Source: Williamsia sp.
GTDB taxonomy: Bacteria; Bacteroidota; Bacteroidia; Chitinophagales; Chitinophagaceae
Reading direction: 5' to 3'
DNA length: 64,000 nt
Assembly: GCA_015069695.1 (NCBI GenBank)
Contig: JADCRZ010000012.1
Span: 62,001 to 126,000, forward strand
Each line of letters opens with the position of its first letter. The first letter of the stretch is position 1. The notes beneath the pieces were generated by a model. The model saw nothing but the letters and a program-made list of their open reading frames with translations, was not told the DNA's origin and ran no database searches. A program made the translations under genes and the position numbers. Positions 8,062 to 17,202 of this stretch are shown piece after piece.

Positions 8062-9093
8062 TTACAAAGAAGCCCGCAGCGTCAAATAAAACGGGATCTC
8101 CACGTGCTCGGTCGACTGCTCCAGGATCAACTGCGCTGCCCGCTCACCCATCAGCTGAAAATCAGTGGAGATCGTAGTAATACCGTTGAGGATGATCTTC
8201 TTCATGGGGGTTTCATTGTAGGAGATCACGCCCACATCGCGGCCGACCTTGAGCTTGTTTTCAAGGATCTTTTCAATCAGCCATACCAGGTCGTCTTCCA
8301 TCAGGTTGATATATGCTTCCCCTGCACTAACCGGCTCCTTGCAGATATTGTGCACCAGCTTGTGTTTAAAAAGATACTGCTGGCAAAACCGGTGAAAGCC
8401 GTTGAGGATTTCTTTGGGATGGTAAGTGTATTCCGGAAAAATGATCTTGAGTATATTGTAGCGCTGCAGCCGGGGAAGGGCTTTTTCCAGCGAGCTGAAA
8501 ATATCTTTTTCAAAATTCTCAAACACGGCCCCGTAAGCACCGTCCACCCCTTTTACCAGCTTGTCCATCAGGATCAGCTTTTCCTTCGGGATGGTATTGA
8601 TGATCTCATCCGCCCTTTCGCCGCCTTCCAGGAAATGGGGAACGATCACATAATGCGTATAATCGTGCAGCTTGGCGCTCAGCAGCTTTTTAAAAAACGC
8701 AAAATCATTGTTGTAAATATAAAAGTCGATCACCGCCATTTCACCCAGGGCAGCGGCAAAAGAATCGTACATGATCTTTTTGTGCGGACTCAGCTTGTTG
8801 AACAAGAGACAGATTTTAAACTGCTGGTTCAGGTCTGTATGTTTTACAAAATAACCCTTGCCCGGTACCGAACCCAGGATATGGAGCTTTTTGAGGTACT
8901 TGTATCCTTTCTCGGCCGTATCCCGCGAGATTTCCAATTCAAAGCTTAACTCGTTGATGGAAGGCAGCGGATCGTTGACCTTTAGCCTGCCTTCGCGGAT
9001 GGATTTTGTCAATGCGTTGGACAGCTGCAAATATTTGGGTGTTGCAGAATAAAAGTCGATGGAGAGGTTATCAATTAAAGTAGGTTTTTTCAT
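8062..9093 (-). CDS. GntR-type regulator with LacI-like ligand-binding domain
   Basis: Transcription factor. The N-terminal 75 residues are a GntR winged helix: YLQLSNALTKSIREGRLKVN, then LPSINELSFELEISRDTAEK (recognition helix) and LHILGSVPGKGYFV (wing). The remaining 260 residues look like a periplasmic-binding/LacI-type effector domain: KICLLFNKLSPHKKIMYDSF at its start, and VGVISYNETPMKKIILNGIT followed by STDFQLMGERAAQLILEQ near its end, the usual dimer-face signature. This architecture is common in Bacteroidota sugar regulators. The frame extends 30 codons further upstream to 9183, but ATG 9091-9093 (MKKPTLIDN) begins the recognisable domain and was chosen. It is divergent from the GH5 cellulase gene with about 130 bases between, so control of that gene by an oligosaccharide signal is a reasonable inference. 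Confidence 0.85.
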   Translation of the reverse strand: MKKPTLIDNLSIDFYSATPKYLQLSNALTKSIREGRLKVNDPLPSINELSFELEISRDTAEKGYKYLKKLHILGSVPGKGYFVKHTDLNQQFKICLLFNKLSPHKKIMYDSFAAALGEMAVIDFYIYNNDFAFFKKLLSAKLHDYTHYVIVPHFLEGGERADEIINTIPKEKLILMDKLVKGVDGAYGAVFENFEKDIFSSLEKALPRLQRYNILKIIFPEYTYHPKEILNGFHRFCQQYLFKHKLVHNICKEPVSAGEAYINLMEDDLVWLIEKILENKLKVGRDVGVISYNETPMKKIILNGITTISTDFQLMGERAAQLILEQSTEHVEIPFYLTLRASL

Positions 9094-9224
9094 TGGCTTG
9101 TTGCCCTTAGGGTCCCGTATTGTCAAACGTACAAATAAAAAGAGAGAAAACCGGTATCCCCTTTTTTGGTTGAATGTTTGCAATAGCTGTTCTGAACAAT
9201 CTTGTTACTCAAAATTGCTGATAT

Positions 9225-11081
9225 ATGAAAACCAACGTCTACCGTTTAACGGCTGCTGTTTGCATGCTCTTTTGTATTTTTCCTTCTCTCTTTGCGCAAC
9301 AAGTTACACCGCTGGCTGCAAACGGCCGGCTTAAACTGGTGAACCGCCAGCTCTGCAACGAATCAGGTACCCCGATCCAGCTGCGCGGCATGAGCTCACA
9401 CGGCCTGCACTGGTTCCCTGCCTGTTACACCCAATCTTCCATCCAGGCCCTGGCCCGCGACTGGGGAATCGATGTTTTTCGGGCAGCCATGTACGTGGAT
9501 GAAGGCGGCTACCGGCCTGATTCTGTAAACCTGCGCGCCAAAGTAAACCAGCTCGTGGACTGGTGTGCGCAGGCCGGCATTTACTGCATCATCGACTGGC
9601 ATATCCTTAACCCGGGTGATCCGTTTGTGCACCTGGATGAAGCCAAGAATTTTTTCCGGCTCATGGCCCAGCAGCACGCCGGCAAAAAAAATGTGATCTA
9701 CGAAATTGCCAACGAGCCGCATGATGTAGACTGGGCACGCATCAAAAGCTATGCGGAACAGATCATTCCTATCATCCGTTCCTATGATGCACAAAATATC
9801 ATTCTGGTTGGGACGCCCAACTACAGCGGCACACCCGGTGATGTAAGGGGTAACCCCCTGACCGGTGCCAATGCCTACAATGTGATGTATACCTTTCATT
9901 TTTATGCAGGTTCGCATTATACCCAAAACTATATAGATGATGTGCTGAAAACAGTTCCGCTTTTTATCTCTGAATGGGGTGTCAGCAACTACAGCGGCAA
10001 TGGCGGCGATGACTACAACAATTCACAGGCATGGCTCAACCTGCTGGCCGGCGGAAATTCATCGGGATTAAAGGTCAGCTGGACCAACTGGAACTATGCT
10101 GATAAAAGTGAAACTTCTTCTGCGCTCCAACCCAATGCCTGCAGCACCGGCAGCTGGAACAACACCAGCACTTCAGGTACATGGGTAAAGGATCATATCT
10201 TAAACCCGGCAGATAATTTCGGCCCTCCCGGGACACCGGGGAACCAGGCACCCCAGGTAAGTATCAGTTCGCCAACGAACAATGCCACTTATACCGCACC
10301 TGCCTCTGTTTCAATCAGTGCGGGTGCAAGCGATCCGGATGGCAGTATTACAAGGGTGCAGTTCTACAATGGCACCAACCTCCTGGCGACCTTCACTGCA
10401 CCTCCTTTTCAGTACAGCTGGTCTAATGTAGCAGCTGGCACCTATACGATCACAGCCAAAGCAACAGACAATGCAAATACGACCTCAACCTCAGCTTCTG
10501 TAACAATTGCGGTAAATGCGTCCAATCCCAACCCGCCTCCGGGTGGTGACATCAGTGGCCCTGATTGTGCCGGCAAGAACGATGTCAAAGTGTTCCAGGT
10601 CAGCGCTGCCAACCAGGCAAATGCCACCAATTATTCCTGGTGGTTTAACGGGTATACGCAAAGCATTGCATCAAGCGGCGCCAGGGCAACTTTCAATTTC
10701 GGGCCGTACTTTACCGGCGGGCAGGTATGCGTAGGCGTTAACTATGCTGTTGCTCCCTATTACAGGCAGCTCTGTAAAACAGTCTCTGTATGTTCCGGTA
10801 CGGCAACGGCCGGATGGACCCCTGCGACAGCGCAGCAGGAAGTTGCATCATCACAGGTATACCCAAGCCTGAGCAGCAGCAGCTTTACGCTTGCAGCAGA
10901 CAAAAATATTTTGCAGGTGGAGGTGATCGACCACTGGGGCCGCCAGTACGAACGCATGGGCCGGCAGCCAATGGGACAGCGCACCCGGTTCGGACAACAG
11001 CTGGCTGCCGGTATGTACCTGGTGCAGATCAGGTATGAAGATAAGTCTATGCGCATAGTGAAGATCGTGAAAGCGGATTAA
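9225..11081 (+). CDS. Secreted GH5 endoglucanase with Ig-like and T9SS sorting domains
   Basis: 618 residues. A Sec signal peptide (residues 1-24, ending SLFA-QQ) is followed by a glycoside hydrolase family 5 (subfamily 2-like) catalytic domain to about residue 330: RLKLVNRQLCNESGTPIQLR running into the GMSSHGLHW motif, the acid/base Glu164 in YEIANEPHD, and the nucleophile Glu250 in FISEWGVS. Next come an Ig-like module of the bacterial surface type (SPTNNATYTAPASVSISAGA, about 345-435), a Pro-rich linker, a Cys-containing module (to about 520), and a C-terminal T9SS type A-like sorting domain ending GMYLVQIRYEDKSMRIVKI. It should cut beta-1,4-glucans at or outside the cell surface after export by the type 9 system that includes SprA at 30817-38010. 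The divergent GntR-type gene is its likely regulator. Confidence 0.9.
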   Translation: MKTNVYRLTAAVCMLFCIFPSLFAQQVTPLAANGRLKLVNRQLCNESGTPIQLRGMSSHGLHWFPACYTQSSIQALARDWGIDVFRAAMYVDEGGYRPDSVNLRAKVNQLVDWCAQAGIYCIIDWHILNPGDPFVHLDEAKNFFRLMAQQHAGKKNVIYEIANEPHDVDWARIKSYAEQIIPIIRSYDAQNIILVGTPNYSGTPGDVRGNPLTGANAYNVMYTFHFYAGSHYTQNYIDDVLKTVPLFISEWGVSNYSGNGGDDYNNSQAWLNLLAGGNSSGLKVSWTNWNYADKSETSSALQPNACSTGSWNNTSTSGTWVKDHILNPADNFGPPGTPGNQAPQVSISSPTNNATYTAPASVSISAGASDPDGSITRVQFYNGTNLLATFTAPPFQYSWSNVAAGTYTITAKATDNANTTSTSASVTIAVNASNPNPPPGGDISGPDCAGKNDVKVFQVSAANQANATNYSWWFNGYTQSIASSGARATFNFGPYFTGGQVCVGVNYAVAPYYRQLCKTVSVCSGTATAGWTPATAQQEVASSQVYPSLSSSSFTLAADKNILQVEVIDHWGRQYERMGRQPMGQRTRFGQQLAAGMYLVQIRYEDKSMRIVKIVKAD

Positions 11082-11161
11082 GATATGGGTTGTGCCAGAA
11101 AAGGGTTTTTACACGGAGATGGGGTGGTGTGCTTTTTGCAATATTTGCTATAAAAAAATTT

Positions 11162-11470
11162 ATGGCTACTCCACAATCAAACGATACCCGGCAAGGGCAG
11201 GAAAACCAGGGAAGTCCGCGCAACAACCAGCAGCAGTCGCAAATGGATCAAAGCGCAAATGTGCACTCCAATACGGTCAAAGATCCGGATGACTGGACAA
11301 CAGGTGATGAACCTATGACAGGCGCGCAGAAATCTTACCTGAAAACCCTGTCTGATGAAGCGGGTGAAGAATTGGATGAAAACCTCAGCAAGGCGGATGC
11401 ATCCAAAAAGATCAACGAACTGCAGCAGAAAACCGGCCGCGGTTTAGACAACAAGGATGAGGCAAAATAA
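11162..11470 (+). CDS. DUF3072 family protein
   Basis: 102 residues, soluble, hydrophilic. The first half is Gln/Asn/Ser-rich and disordered; the second half contains the DUF3072 signature DPDDWTTGDEPMTGAQKSYL and a predicted helical pair ending INELQQKTGRGL. The function of the family is unknown. The frame is open upstream to ATG 11090, but the start at ATG 11162 (MATPQSND), preceded by an A-rich stretch typical of Bacteroidota initiation sites, gives the conserved protein; the upstream 24 residues look like untranslated leader. A strong hairpin terminator follows 20 bases after the stop. Confidence 0.75.
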   Translation: MATPQSNDTRQGQENQGSPRNNQQQSQMDQSANVHSNTVKDPDDWTTGDEPMTGAQKSYLKTLSDEAGEELDENLSKADASKKINELQQKTGRGLDNKDEAK

Positions 11471-11490
11471 GTAAGAACACATCCCCAAAT

Positions 11491-11525
11491 AAAAATGCAT
11501 TCTGTCTTTTTCAGAATGCATTTTT
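11491..11525. terminator. Bidirectional hairpin terminator
   Basis: A perfect 14-bp inverted repeat, AAAAATGCATTCTG at 11491-11504 and its complement at 11512-11525, with a 7-base loop. A and T runs on the outside of the arms serve either strand. It lies between the convergent DUF3072 gene and the acidic-protein gene, so it can end both transcripts. Confidence 0.85.
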
Positions 11526-11558
11526 ATTTGAAGCGGTTTGTGCGTTGATGCCAATTCC

Positions 11559-12083
11559 TCAAACAGTGCCGTCTTCTGCTGTGTCTTTGCTGTCTCCTCC
11601 CAGGCTGTACTCGTTGTTTTCTTCGTCCTCTTCACCGATCTCTTCCATCGGGTCGTCATCATCCTGGCCGGGTACATCGATGTCTTTGCCGTTTACATCT
11701 GTTCCCATGCTGGCTTCGTTCAGCGGTTCCCCGTCATCATCAGTATCATCGAGGGCTGTTCTTTTGAGCCGGTCATTGTCGTCACTGGGTACATCCGCAT
11801 CGGCATCATCGAGCAGGGAACGTTCAAGGGGTGAGATATCGGATGGGTTTTCTCCTTCAATATCCTCATCGGTTTCATTGCCCAGCACATCGTCGCCTTC
11901 TTCATCGTCCGATGAGGCTGTTGTATCAGCCAGCTCATTGATCACGGGCACTTTGATATGTTCCTGTCCGGGTATGTCGCGGACATCGGGCAGGTCAAGC
12001 GTTGCTTCTTCCTGCTTCATTCTTTCCTGGTCGTGCGGAGAATCCTGCAGGTCCTGACTTGTAGCGGTTGGTTTATTGTTCAT
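11559..12083 (-). CDS. Highly acidic hypothetical protein
   Basis: 174 residues, not recognised. From residue 30 to the end the chain is dominated by Asp and Glu, with blocks such as DDEEGDDVLGNETDEDIEGE and VPGQDDDDPMEEIGEEDEEN. It has no membrane segment or signal peptide and is probably disordered. A short ordered-looking motif, DVRDIPGQEHIKVPVINEL, sits near residues 33-51. Related small acidic proteins are frequent in Chitinophagaceae; this is from general knowledge, not a search. The frame continues upstream to 12140, but ATG 12081-12083 (MNNKPTATSQ) is the better start because the preceding 19 residues are hydrophobic and unlike the rest. It converges with the DUF3072 gene across a shared terminator. 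Confidence 0.6.
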   Translation of the reverse strand: MNNKPTATSQDLQDSPHDQERMKQEEATLDLPDVRDIPGQEHIKVPVINELADTTASSDDEEGDDVLGNETDEDIEGENPSDISPLERSLLDDADADVPSDDNDRLKRTALDDTDDDGEPLNEASMGTDVNGKDIDVPGQDDDDPMEEIGEEDEENNEYSLGGDSKDTAEDGTV

Positions 12084-12167
12084 ACGATTTGTTTTAAACG
12101 TAAAGAAAATAGATAAGCTTCGTAACAGTCCAAAAAGCATTATGAGCTTTGATTCTCCCTTGATCTC

Positions 12168-13472
12168 TTAACCGATCTTGCTGATCTTGGGTATTTCAAA
12201 GAAGGGTTTGTCGGTGAAAGATTCAGTGATGATCTTATGATCTTCTGTCTCCTGGCCGACTGCTTTCCGCTGGTCCCGTTTTTTCATAGCCTGCTCGATC
12301 CGCTTTTGCGACTTGAGCAGTTCCGCTGCATACGGTTCATACAAAACACGTTTGGGCGGCAGCCCTTCACCTGCAGGTTCTGCATCCCATAGGCCGGCCT
12401 GGTGCCACGGCGTGAGATGATCCCAGTCGGGCCGGTCGATGATCGGGTAGAGGCAAATGCCTACGAAAGGAAGGCCTTTCTCGATGATGGCGGCACATTC
12501 CGTGGTGATAAAATTGATCCACAGCGGCCGGTCTTCTTTCGGGTGAGAGGTTTCAGATAAAAGAAACGGAACGCGGTAGCGGTTATATGCTTCCTGGAGA
12601 AGACTGCGCAAGGGACGCCAGCGGGAATCAAAAGGCTCGTTCAGCCAGGATATAAATTGGCCTGAACCCCAGACCCATTGGTTGTTGTAATAGTAGTTGA
12701 GTCCGAGCAGATCGAGGTAAGCAGGCGAACCACCCAGCTCCGGACAAATACGGCCTGTTAGCATGTCCATCGCCTGGTACTGGTCTTCATGGGCCTGTTT
12801 GGCCCGCTGGATCATATCATCGTTTGCATCCAGCGCGGGTATTATGTTGGCGAGCGGCTCGGTGGACATGATCTTGACCGAAGGATCTATTTCCTTCATC
12901 GCGGCTACACCTTCGATATAGGCGCGCATCAGTCCGTATTTTACTTCCCATCCCTGTCTGTTGCAGTAGGGAGCTGTACCCACAGCGTCGCCACCCAACC
13001 AGGATAGGAAGCTTACTTCGTTGATCGGCGTTACGATCAGTGGTTCGTCGGGGTATTTGGAGCGGTAGAAGTTTACAAAAGCGCGGCAAAGGGCTGCAAA
13101 GCGGCGGGCAAACATGGGGTGCAGCGGCGTGAGGTCGTCTGCAAAACCAAAATGACAGATATCCCATATCTGCTGGATGCCGCAGGCTTTTCCGGTGTCC
13201 ATCATGGCAGACACGGCCGTCCAGTCGTATTGGTAGGGCCTTTTTTCAACCTTGCTCCAGCAGATGCCTTCCCTTACCGTGCGGATGTTAAAAGGGGAGA
13301 GCTGGTCGTAATCTTCTTTGGCCATTTGGTCGTGGCCGGTGACCTTTAAAAAGTCAACGCGGTTGCCGAAACAGTTTAGCTGGTCTGTACATTCATATCC
13401 CCCCATCCAGAAAGAGCGGAAAACAGGATGTTGCGGAGGGGAGTTGTCGAACATATGCGAATAAGAAATCAT
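12168..13472 (-). CDS. GH1-like glycosidase (clan GH-A), cytosolic
   Basis: 434 residues, no signal peptide. The chain starts with FWMGGYECTDQLN, comparable to the F.WG.A....QVEG entry of family 1 glycosidases, and continues with a TIM-barrel pattern: REGICWSKVEKRPYQYDWT, IWDICHFGFADDL, then TPINEVSF with the likely acid/base Glu152, and PFLLSETSH with the likely nucleophile Glu307. The barrel closes with GICLYPIIDRPDWDH. It is shorter and more diverged than standard beta-glucosidases and has a charged C-terminal tail of about 45 residues (from LKSQKRIEQAMKKRDQR). The substrate is unknown; a disaccharide or glycoside from the neighbouring polysaccharide genes is plausible. It is divergent from the GH28 gene, sharing a 159-base intergenic region. 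Confidence 0.65.
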   Translation of the reverse strand: MISYSHMFDNSPPQHPVFRSFWMGGYECTDQLNCFGNRVDFLKVTGHDQMAKEDYDQLSPFNIRTVREGICWSKVEKRPYQYDWTAVSAMMDTGKACGIQQIWDICHFGFADDLTPLHPMFARRFAALCRAFVNFYRSKYPDEPLIVTPINEVSFLSWLGGDAVGTAPYCNRQGWEVKYGLMRAYIEGVAAMKEIDPSVKIMSTEPLANIIPALDANDDMIQRAKQAHEDQYQAMDMLTGRICPELGGSPAYLDLLGLNYYYNNQWVWGSGQFISWLNEPFDSRWRPLRSLLQEAYNRYRVPFLLSETSHPKEDRPLWINFITTECAAIIEKGLPFVGICLYPIIDRPDWDHLTPWHQAGLWDAEPAGEGLPPKRVLYEPYAAELLKSQKRIEQAMKKRDQRKAVGQETEDHKIITESFTDKPFFEIPKISKIG

Positions 13473-13631
13473 GCGTATGAGCTTTGGTGATGGGTAAAAA
13501 TATACCTAATTCTGATCCGTATGCTTTATAGCAATAATTCGGCCGGTACAGAAAGAGGGCCAAAAACAATTTTCTTAGCCGTATATTTACGCGCACTTTT
13601 TTTGTTCGTAAAGTGATTAAACAAGAGAGCA

Positions 13632-15305
13632 ATGATTGTTTATACCAGGCGTTTTTGGGGTGTGATTTGTTTGGTTGTGTGCAGCTTGGGAGCCCGGGCG
13701 CAAAATGGGAATGCCCGCGAAGCAGCCAGTCATTTCAGGGTTCCTCCAGTTCCCCAGTTTAAAAAAGATACTTTCCGCATTTCCCGGTACGGTGCCAAAG
13801 CAAATGGCATAACCCTCAATACCAGTGCTTTTGAACAAGCGATAGATGCCTGCAGCAAGGGCGGTGGAGGCGTTGTGCTCGTGGAGCGGGGGCTGTGGCT
13901 TACCGGACCCATCCAGCTAAAAAGCGGTGTCAACCTGCATGTAGGCAGGGATGCCGTGCTCTTGTTCACCAATGATTTCAATCAGTTCAAGCTGGTAGAA
14001 AGCAATTATGAAGGCTTGCCGGCTTACCGCAATCAGTCACCCATATCAGGCAGAAACCTGGAAAATATAGCCATTACCGGCTCAGGCATTGTTGATGGGA
14101 ACGGAGATGCCTGGCGGGCGGTAAAACGGGAAAAGACGACCGAATCGCAGTGGAACAACCTGGTTGCATCGGGTGGTTTTGTGAGTGCGGACCAGAAGAC
14201 CTGGTATCCTACTGCCAAATCACAGAAAGGGGTAACCGTCAAATTGCCGGGTGTGATTACACCCGGAAAAACAGAAAAAGATTTTGAGGACATCAAGGAT
14301 TTTCTCCGTCCCAACCTGCTCAGCCTCACCAGCTGCAAGGGTGTGTTGCTGGATGGCCCCACATTCCAGAATTCACCGGCCTGGTGCCTCCACCCACTGA
14401 TGTGTGAGAACCTGACTGTCAGGAATGTATATGCGAAGAATCCCTGGTATGCACAAAATGGCGATGGCATCGACCTGGAATCCTGTAAAAACGTACTGAT
14501 CGAGAACAGCACGTTTGATGTGGGTGACGATGGCATCTGTATCAAATCGGGCAGGGATGAGGAAGGAAGAAAACGGGGCATGCCTACGGAGAATGTCCTG
14601 GTCAGAAACAATGTGGTGTATCATGCCCACGGCGGCTTTGTGATCGGCAGCGAAATGTCGGGCGGTGCCCGCAATATATGGGTATATGATTGCTCATTCC
14701 TGGGCACGGATGTCGGACTCCGGTTCAAAACCACCCGCGGCAGGGGCGGGGTTGTGGAAAAGATTTGGGTATCTGATATCAACATGAAGGATATAGCAGG
14801 GGAGGCTGTCTTATTCGACATGTATTATGCAGCCAAAGATCCGGTGCCGCTCGCAGGTGAAAAACGCGAAGCCCCCAAGGTAGAAACCTTTCCTGTAACC
14901 GAAGCCACGCCCCAGTTCCGCGATTTCTGGATCAGCAATATTGCCTGCAATGGTGCGGGTGAAGGTATTTTTGTACGGGGGTTGCCTGAAATGAATATCA
15001 AGAACATCAACCTCGAAAATCTGACCCTGCGCGTAAAAAAGGGTGCTGATATAATTGAAGGTACCGGTATCAATTTAAAAAACGTAAACCTGATCACCAA
15101 CGGAAACAACCCGGTGTTCAATGTGGAAAACAGCCGCCAGCTTACCCTCGATGGCATCCGGTACAACGACCGGACTGAAACCTTGTTTTCGATCAACGGA
15201 GATAAAACAGCCGGTATTACCGTCCTGAACACAGACCTTTCCAAAGCAAAAAACAAAACCAGCTTCAACCGGGGCGCGTCTGCTGCTTCCATCCAAATCA
15301 AATAA
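13632..15305 (+). CDS. Secreted polygalacturonase, GH28
   Basis: 557 residues with a signal peptide (1-23, ending LGARA-QN). The mature protein is a right-handed beta-helix glycosidase of family 28, which hydrolyses galacturonosyl links in pectin. It begins with the family motif FRISRYGAKANGITLNTSAF at 48-67. The catalytic motifs are present: NGDGID at 276-281, GDDG at 298-301 (the three catalytic Asp), HAHGG near 331-335 in place of GHG, and RFKT at 364-367 in place of RIK. The last 100 residues continue the helix rungs. The next gene, a GH105 unsaturated glucuronyl hydrolase-like enzyme, starts 1 base after the stop, so the two are one transcript that takes pectin fragments to monosaccharides. 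Start ATG 13632 fits the signal peptide. Confidence 0.92.
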   Translation: MIVYTRRFWGVICLVVCSLGARAQNGNAREAASHFRVPPVPQFKKDTFRISRYGAKANGITLNTSAFEQAIDACSKGGGGVVLVERGLWLTGPIQLKSGVNLHVGRDAVLLFTNDFNQFKLVESNYEGLPAYRNQSPISGRNLENIAITGSGIVDGNGDAWRAVKREKTTESQWNNLVASGGFVSADQKTWYPTAKSQKGVTVKLPGVITPGKTEKDFEDIKDFLRPNLLSLTSCKGVLLDGPTFQNSPAWCLHPLMCENLTVRNVYAKNPWYAQNGDGIDLESCKNVLIENSTFDVGDDGICIKSGRDEEGRKRGMPTENVLVRNNVVYHAHGGFVIGSEMSGGARNIWVYDCSFLGTDVGLRFKTTRGRGGVVEKIWVSDINMKDIAGEAVLFDMYYAAKDPVPLAGEKREAPKVETFPVTEATPQFRDFWISNIACNGAGEGIFVRGLPEMNIKNINLENLTLRVKKGADIIEGTGINLKNVNLITNGNNPVFNVENSRQLTLDGIRYNDRTETLFSINGDKTAGITVLNTDLSKAKNKTSFNRGASAASIQIK

Positions 15306-15306
15306 T

Positions 15307-17202
15307 ATGAAAATAAAATTTTTTCCTGTATTGCTTTCTACCCTCGTTGCCGGCAGCCTTTGTGCCCAATCGCAGGATGACTCTCCTGTGATACAGATGG
15401 TGGAAACCGCTACCAGGATCTGGAACGATTCAACTACGCGTTATACGTATGATTTTGGCGTGGTGCTGGAAGGAATTGAAGGATTGTGGTACCGCACGGC
15501 CAATCCGAAGTATTACAATTATATCCAGAAAAGCATGGACGCGCTGATCACGGATGACGGCACCATCAAGGGGTTCAAGCAGGAAGATTACAACCTGGAC
15601 AATGTCAAGCTGGGCCGTAGTTTCTTGCTGCTGTACAAAGTGACCGGTAAAGCCAAATACCTTAAAGCGGCTGCCCAGCTCCGTGAGCAGCTGAGGCACC
15701 AGCCCCGCACATCAGACGGCGGCTTCTGGCATAAGAAAAGATATCCTTCTCAAATGTGGCTTGATGGGTTGTACATGGCGGAGCCTTTTTATACCGAGTA
15801 TGCTGCCCTGTTTCATGAAGACACGACTTTCAATGATATTGCCCGCCAGTTTATCCTGATGGAAAAACATTCCCGCGATGCGGCCACCGGCTTGCTTTAT
15901 CATGGATGGGACGAATCCAAAGAACAGCGCTGGGCCGATAAAAAGACCGGCCGCTCTCCCCAGATCTGGGGCCGCGCCATGGGCTGGTATGGAATGGCCC
16001 TGGTAGATGTACTGGAATACTTTCCGGCTAAAAACTCCGGGCGGGACTCTATCACAGGCATCCTGCAGCGCCTGGCTGCAGCCATCAAAAAATACCAGGA
16101 TCCAAAAACCGGTCTGTGGTTCGACATCGTGGACAAACCAACGGCCAAGGGCAATTATACCGAAGCTTCTGTTTCCTGTATGTTTGTCAACACCCTGGCC
16201 AAGGGCGTGCGCCTGGGCTTCCTGCCTGCAGAGTACAGTGCAGTGGCAAAGCGGGGGTATGATGGCATCGTAAAGCAGTTTGTACAAAAAGATGGGCAGG
16301 GACAAACCAACCTGATGGGCACCGTGAGTGTATCCGGACTGGGTGGCGATCCTTACCGTGATGGCAGCTATGAATATTACATGAGTGAAAAAGTGGTTCC
16401 GAACGATGCCAAAGGATTGGGTGCCTTTTTGCTGTCCGGCAATGAAATGGCCATCGCTGCCCTTCCGAAAATGGGCAAGGGTAAAACGGTGATGCTTGAC
16501 CGCTTCTTTAACAGCGAAACCATCAAAATGGAAACCGGTTTCACAGATCCGTTCCATTATGTGTGGGAAGAAAAAGACAACAACGGCTTTTACTTTTTTG
16601 GCAATGCATTTACTTACCGGGGCGCCCGCATCGGCCAGCTGGCAGCAGCACCTACCGCCAGCAACCTCAAAGGGGCTTCTGTATATATTATTGTTGACCC
16701 GGATACAAAGAAAGAAACGCCCCAACCCAATTACCTGCAACCTGAGCACATCAATGCCATCACCGAGTGGGTGAAGGGCGGGGGTGTTCTTTTCCTGATG
16801 GGCAACGACAGTGGCAATGCAGAATTTGAACATTTCAACCAGCTGGCAGAAAAGTTCGGCATCCACTTCAACGAAAACAGCATCAACCGCGTAATTGGAT
16901 CTGAATATGCCATGGGCAAGTTTATGATCCCGGCCGGCAACCCGCTCTTGAAGTCTGTCCGCCAGGTATACATGAAAGAAGTTTCCACGCTGGAATTAAA
17001 GAGTCCGGCTACTTCTGTCTACGCCGATAAAGGCAACACCATCATCGCCATGTCCAAACTCGGCAAGGGCACTGTCCTCGCCGTCGGCGACCCGTGGGTG
17101 TACGACGAATACACGGATGGCAGAAAGATCCCCATGGAATATGAAAATTACAAAGCCGCCCAGGATATAGCAGAATGGCTGCTGGGAAAGTCTGAACCAT
17201 AG
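15307..17202 (+). CDS. GH105 unsaturated rhamnogalacturonyl hydrolase fused to a GATase-like domain
   Basis: 631 residues. A signal peptide (1-20, ending SLCA-QS) is followed by an (alpha/alpha)6 barrel of family 105 (YteR/YesR type), residues about 25-385. The two catalytic Asp of YteR correspond to Asp98 in NLDNVKLG and Asp153 in MWLDGLYMAEPF. Family members remove the unsaturated uronic acid from pectin-lyase products. From about residue 400 a second domain follows, resembling the DUF4350/glutamine-amidotransferase-like fold (ASVYIIVDPDTKKETPQ, then AITEWVKGGGVLFLMGND), as in other Bacteroidota members. It begins 1 base after the GH28 gene. Its last four codons, TCT GAA CCA TAG, lie in a dispersed repeat, so the true C-terminus may originally have been longer or different. 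Confidence 0.88.
   Translation: MKIKFFPVLLSTLVAGSLCAQSQDDSPVIQMVETATRIWNDSTTRYTYDFGVVLEGIEGLWYRTANPKYYNYIQKSMDALITDDGTIKGFKQEDYNLDNVKLGRSFLLLYKVTGKAKYLKAAAQLREQLRHQPRTSDGGFWHKKRYPSQMWLDGLYMAEPFYTEYAALFHEDTTFNDIARQFILMEKHSRDAATGLLYHGWDESKEQRWADKKTGRSPQIWGRAMGWYGMALVDVLEYFPAKNSGRDSITGILQRLAAAIKKYQDPKTGLWFDIVDKPTAKGNYTEASVSCMFVNTLAKGVRLGFLPAEYSAVAKRGYDGIVKQFVQKDGQGQTNLMGTVSVSGLGGDPYRDGSYEYYMSEKVVPNDAKGLGAFLLSGNEMAIAALPKMGKGKTVMLDRFFNSETIKMETGFTDPFHYVWEEKDNNGFYFFGNAFTYRGARIGQLAAAPTASNLKGASVYIIVDPDTKKETPQPNYLQPEHINAITEWVKGGGVLFLMGNDSGNAEFEHFNQLAEKFGIHFNENSINRVIGSEYAMGKFMIPAGNPLLKSVRQVYMKEVSTLELKSPATSVYADKGNTIIAMSKLGKGTVLAVGDPWVYDEYTDGRKIPMEYENYKAAQDIAEWLLGKSEP

Noticed and set aside
13560-13600. 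TATATTTA box upstream of the GH28 gene as a promoter
   Set aside because: The last base differs from TAnnTTTG and there is no partner TTTG at the right distance, so it was not listed.
15712-16866. 384-codon open frame on the minus strand inside the GH105 gene
   Set aside because: Antisense to a well supported GH105 gene and without family motifs.
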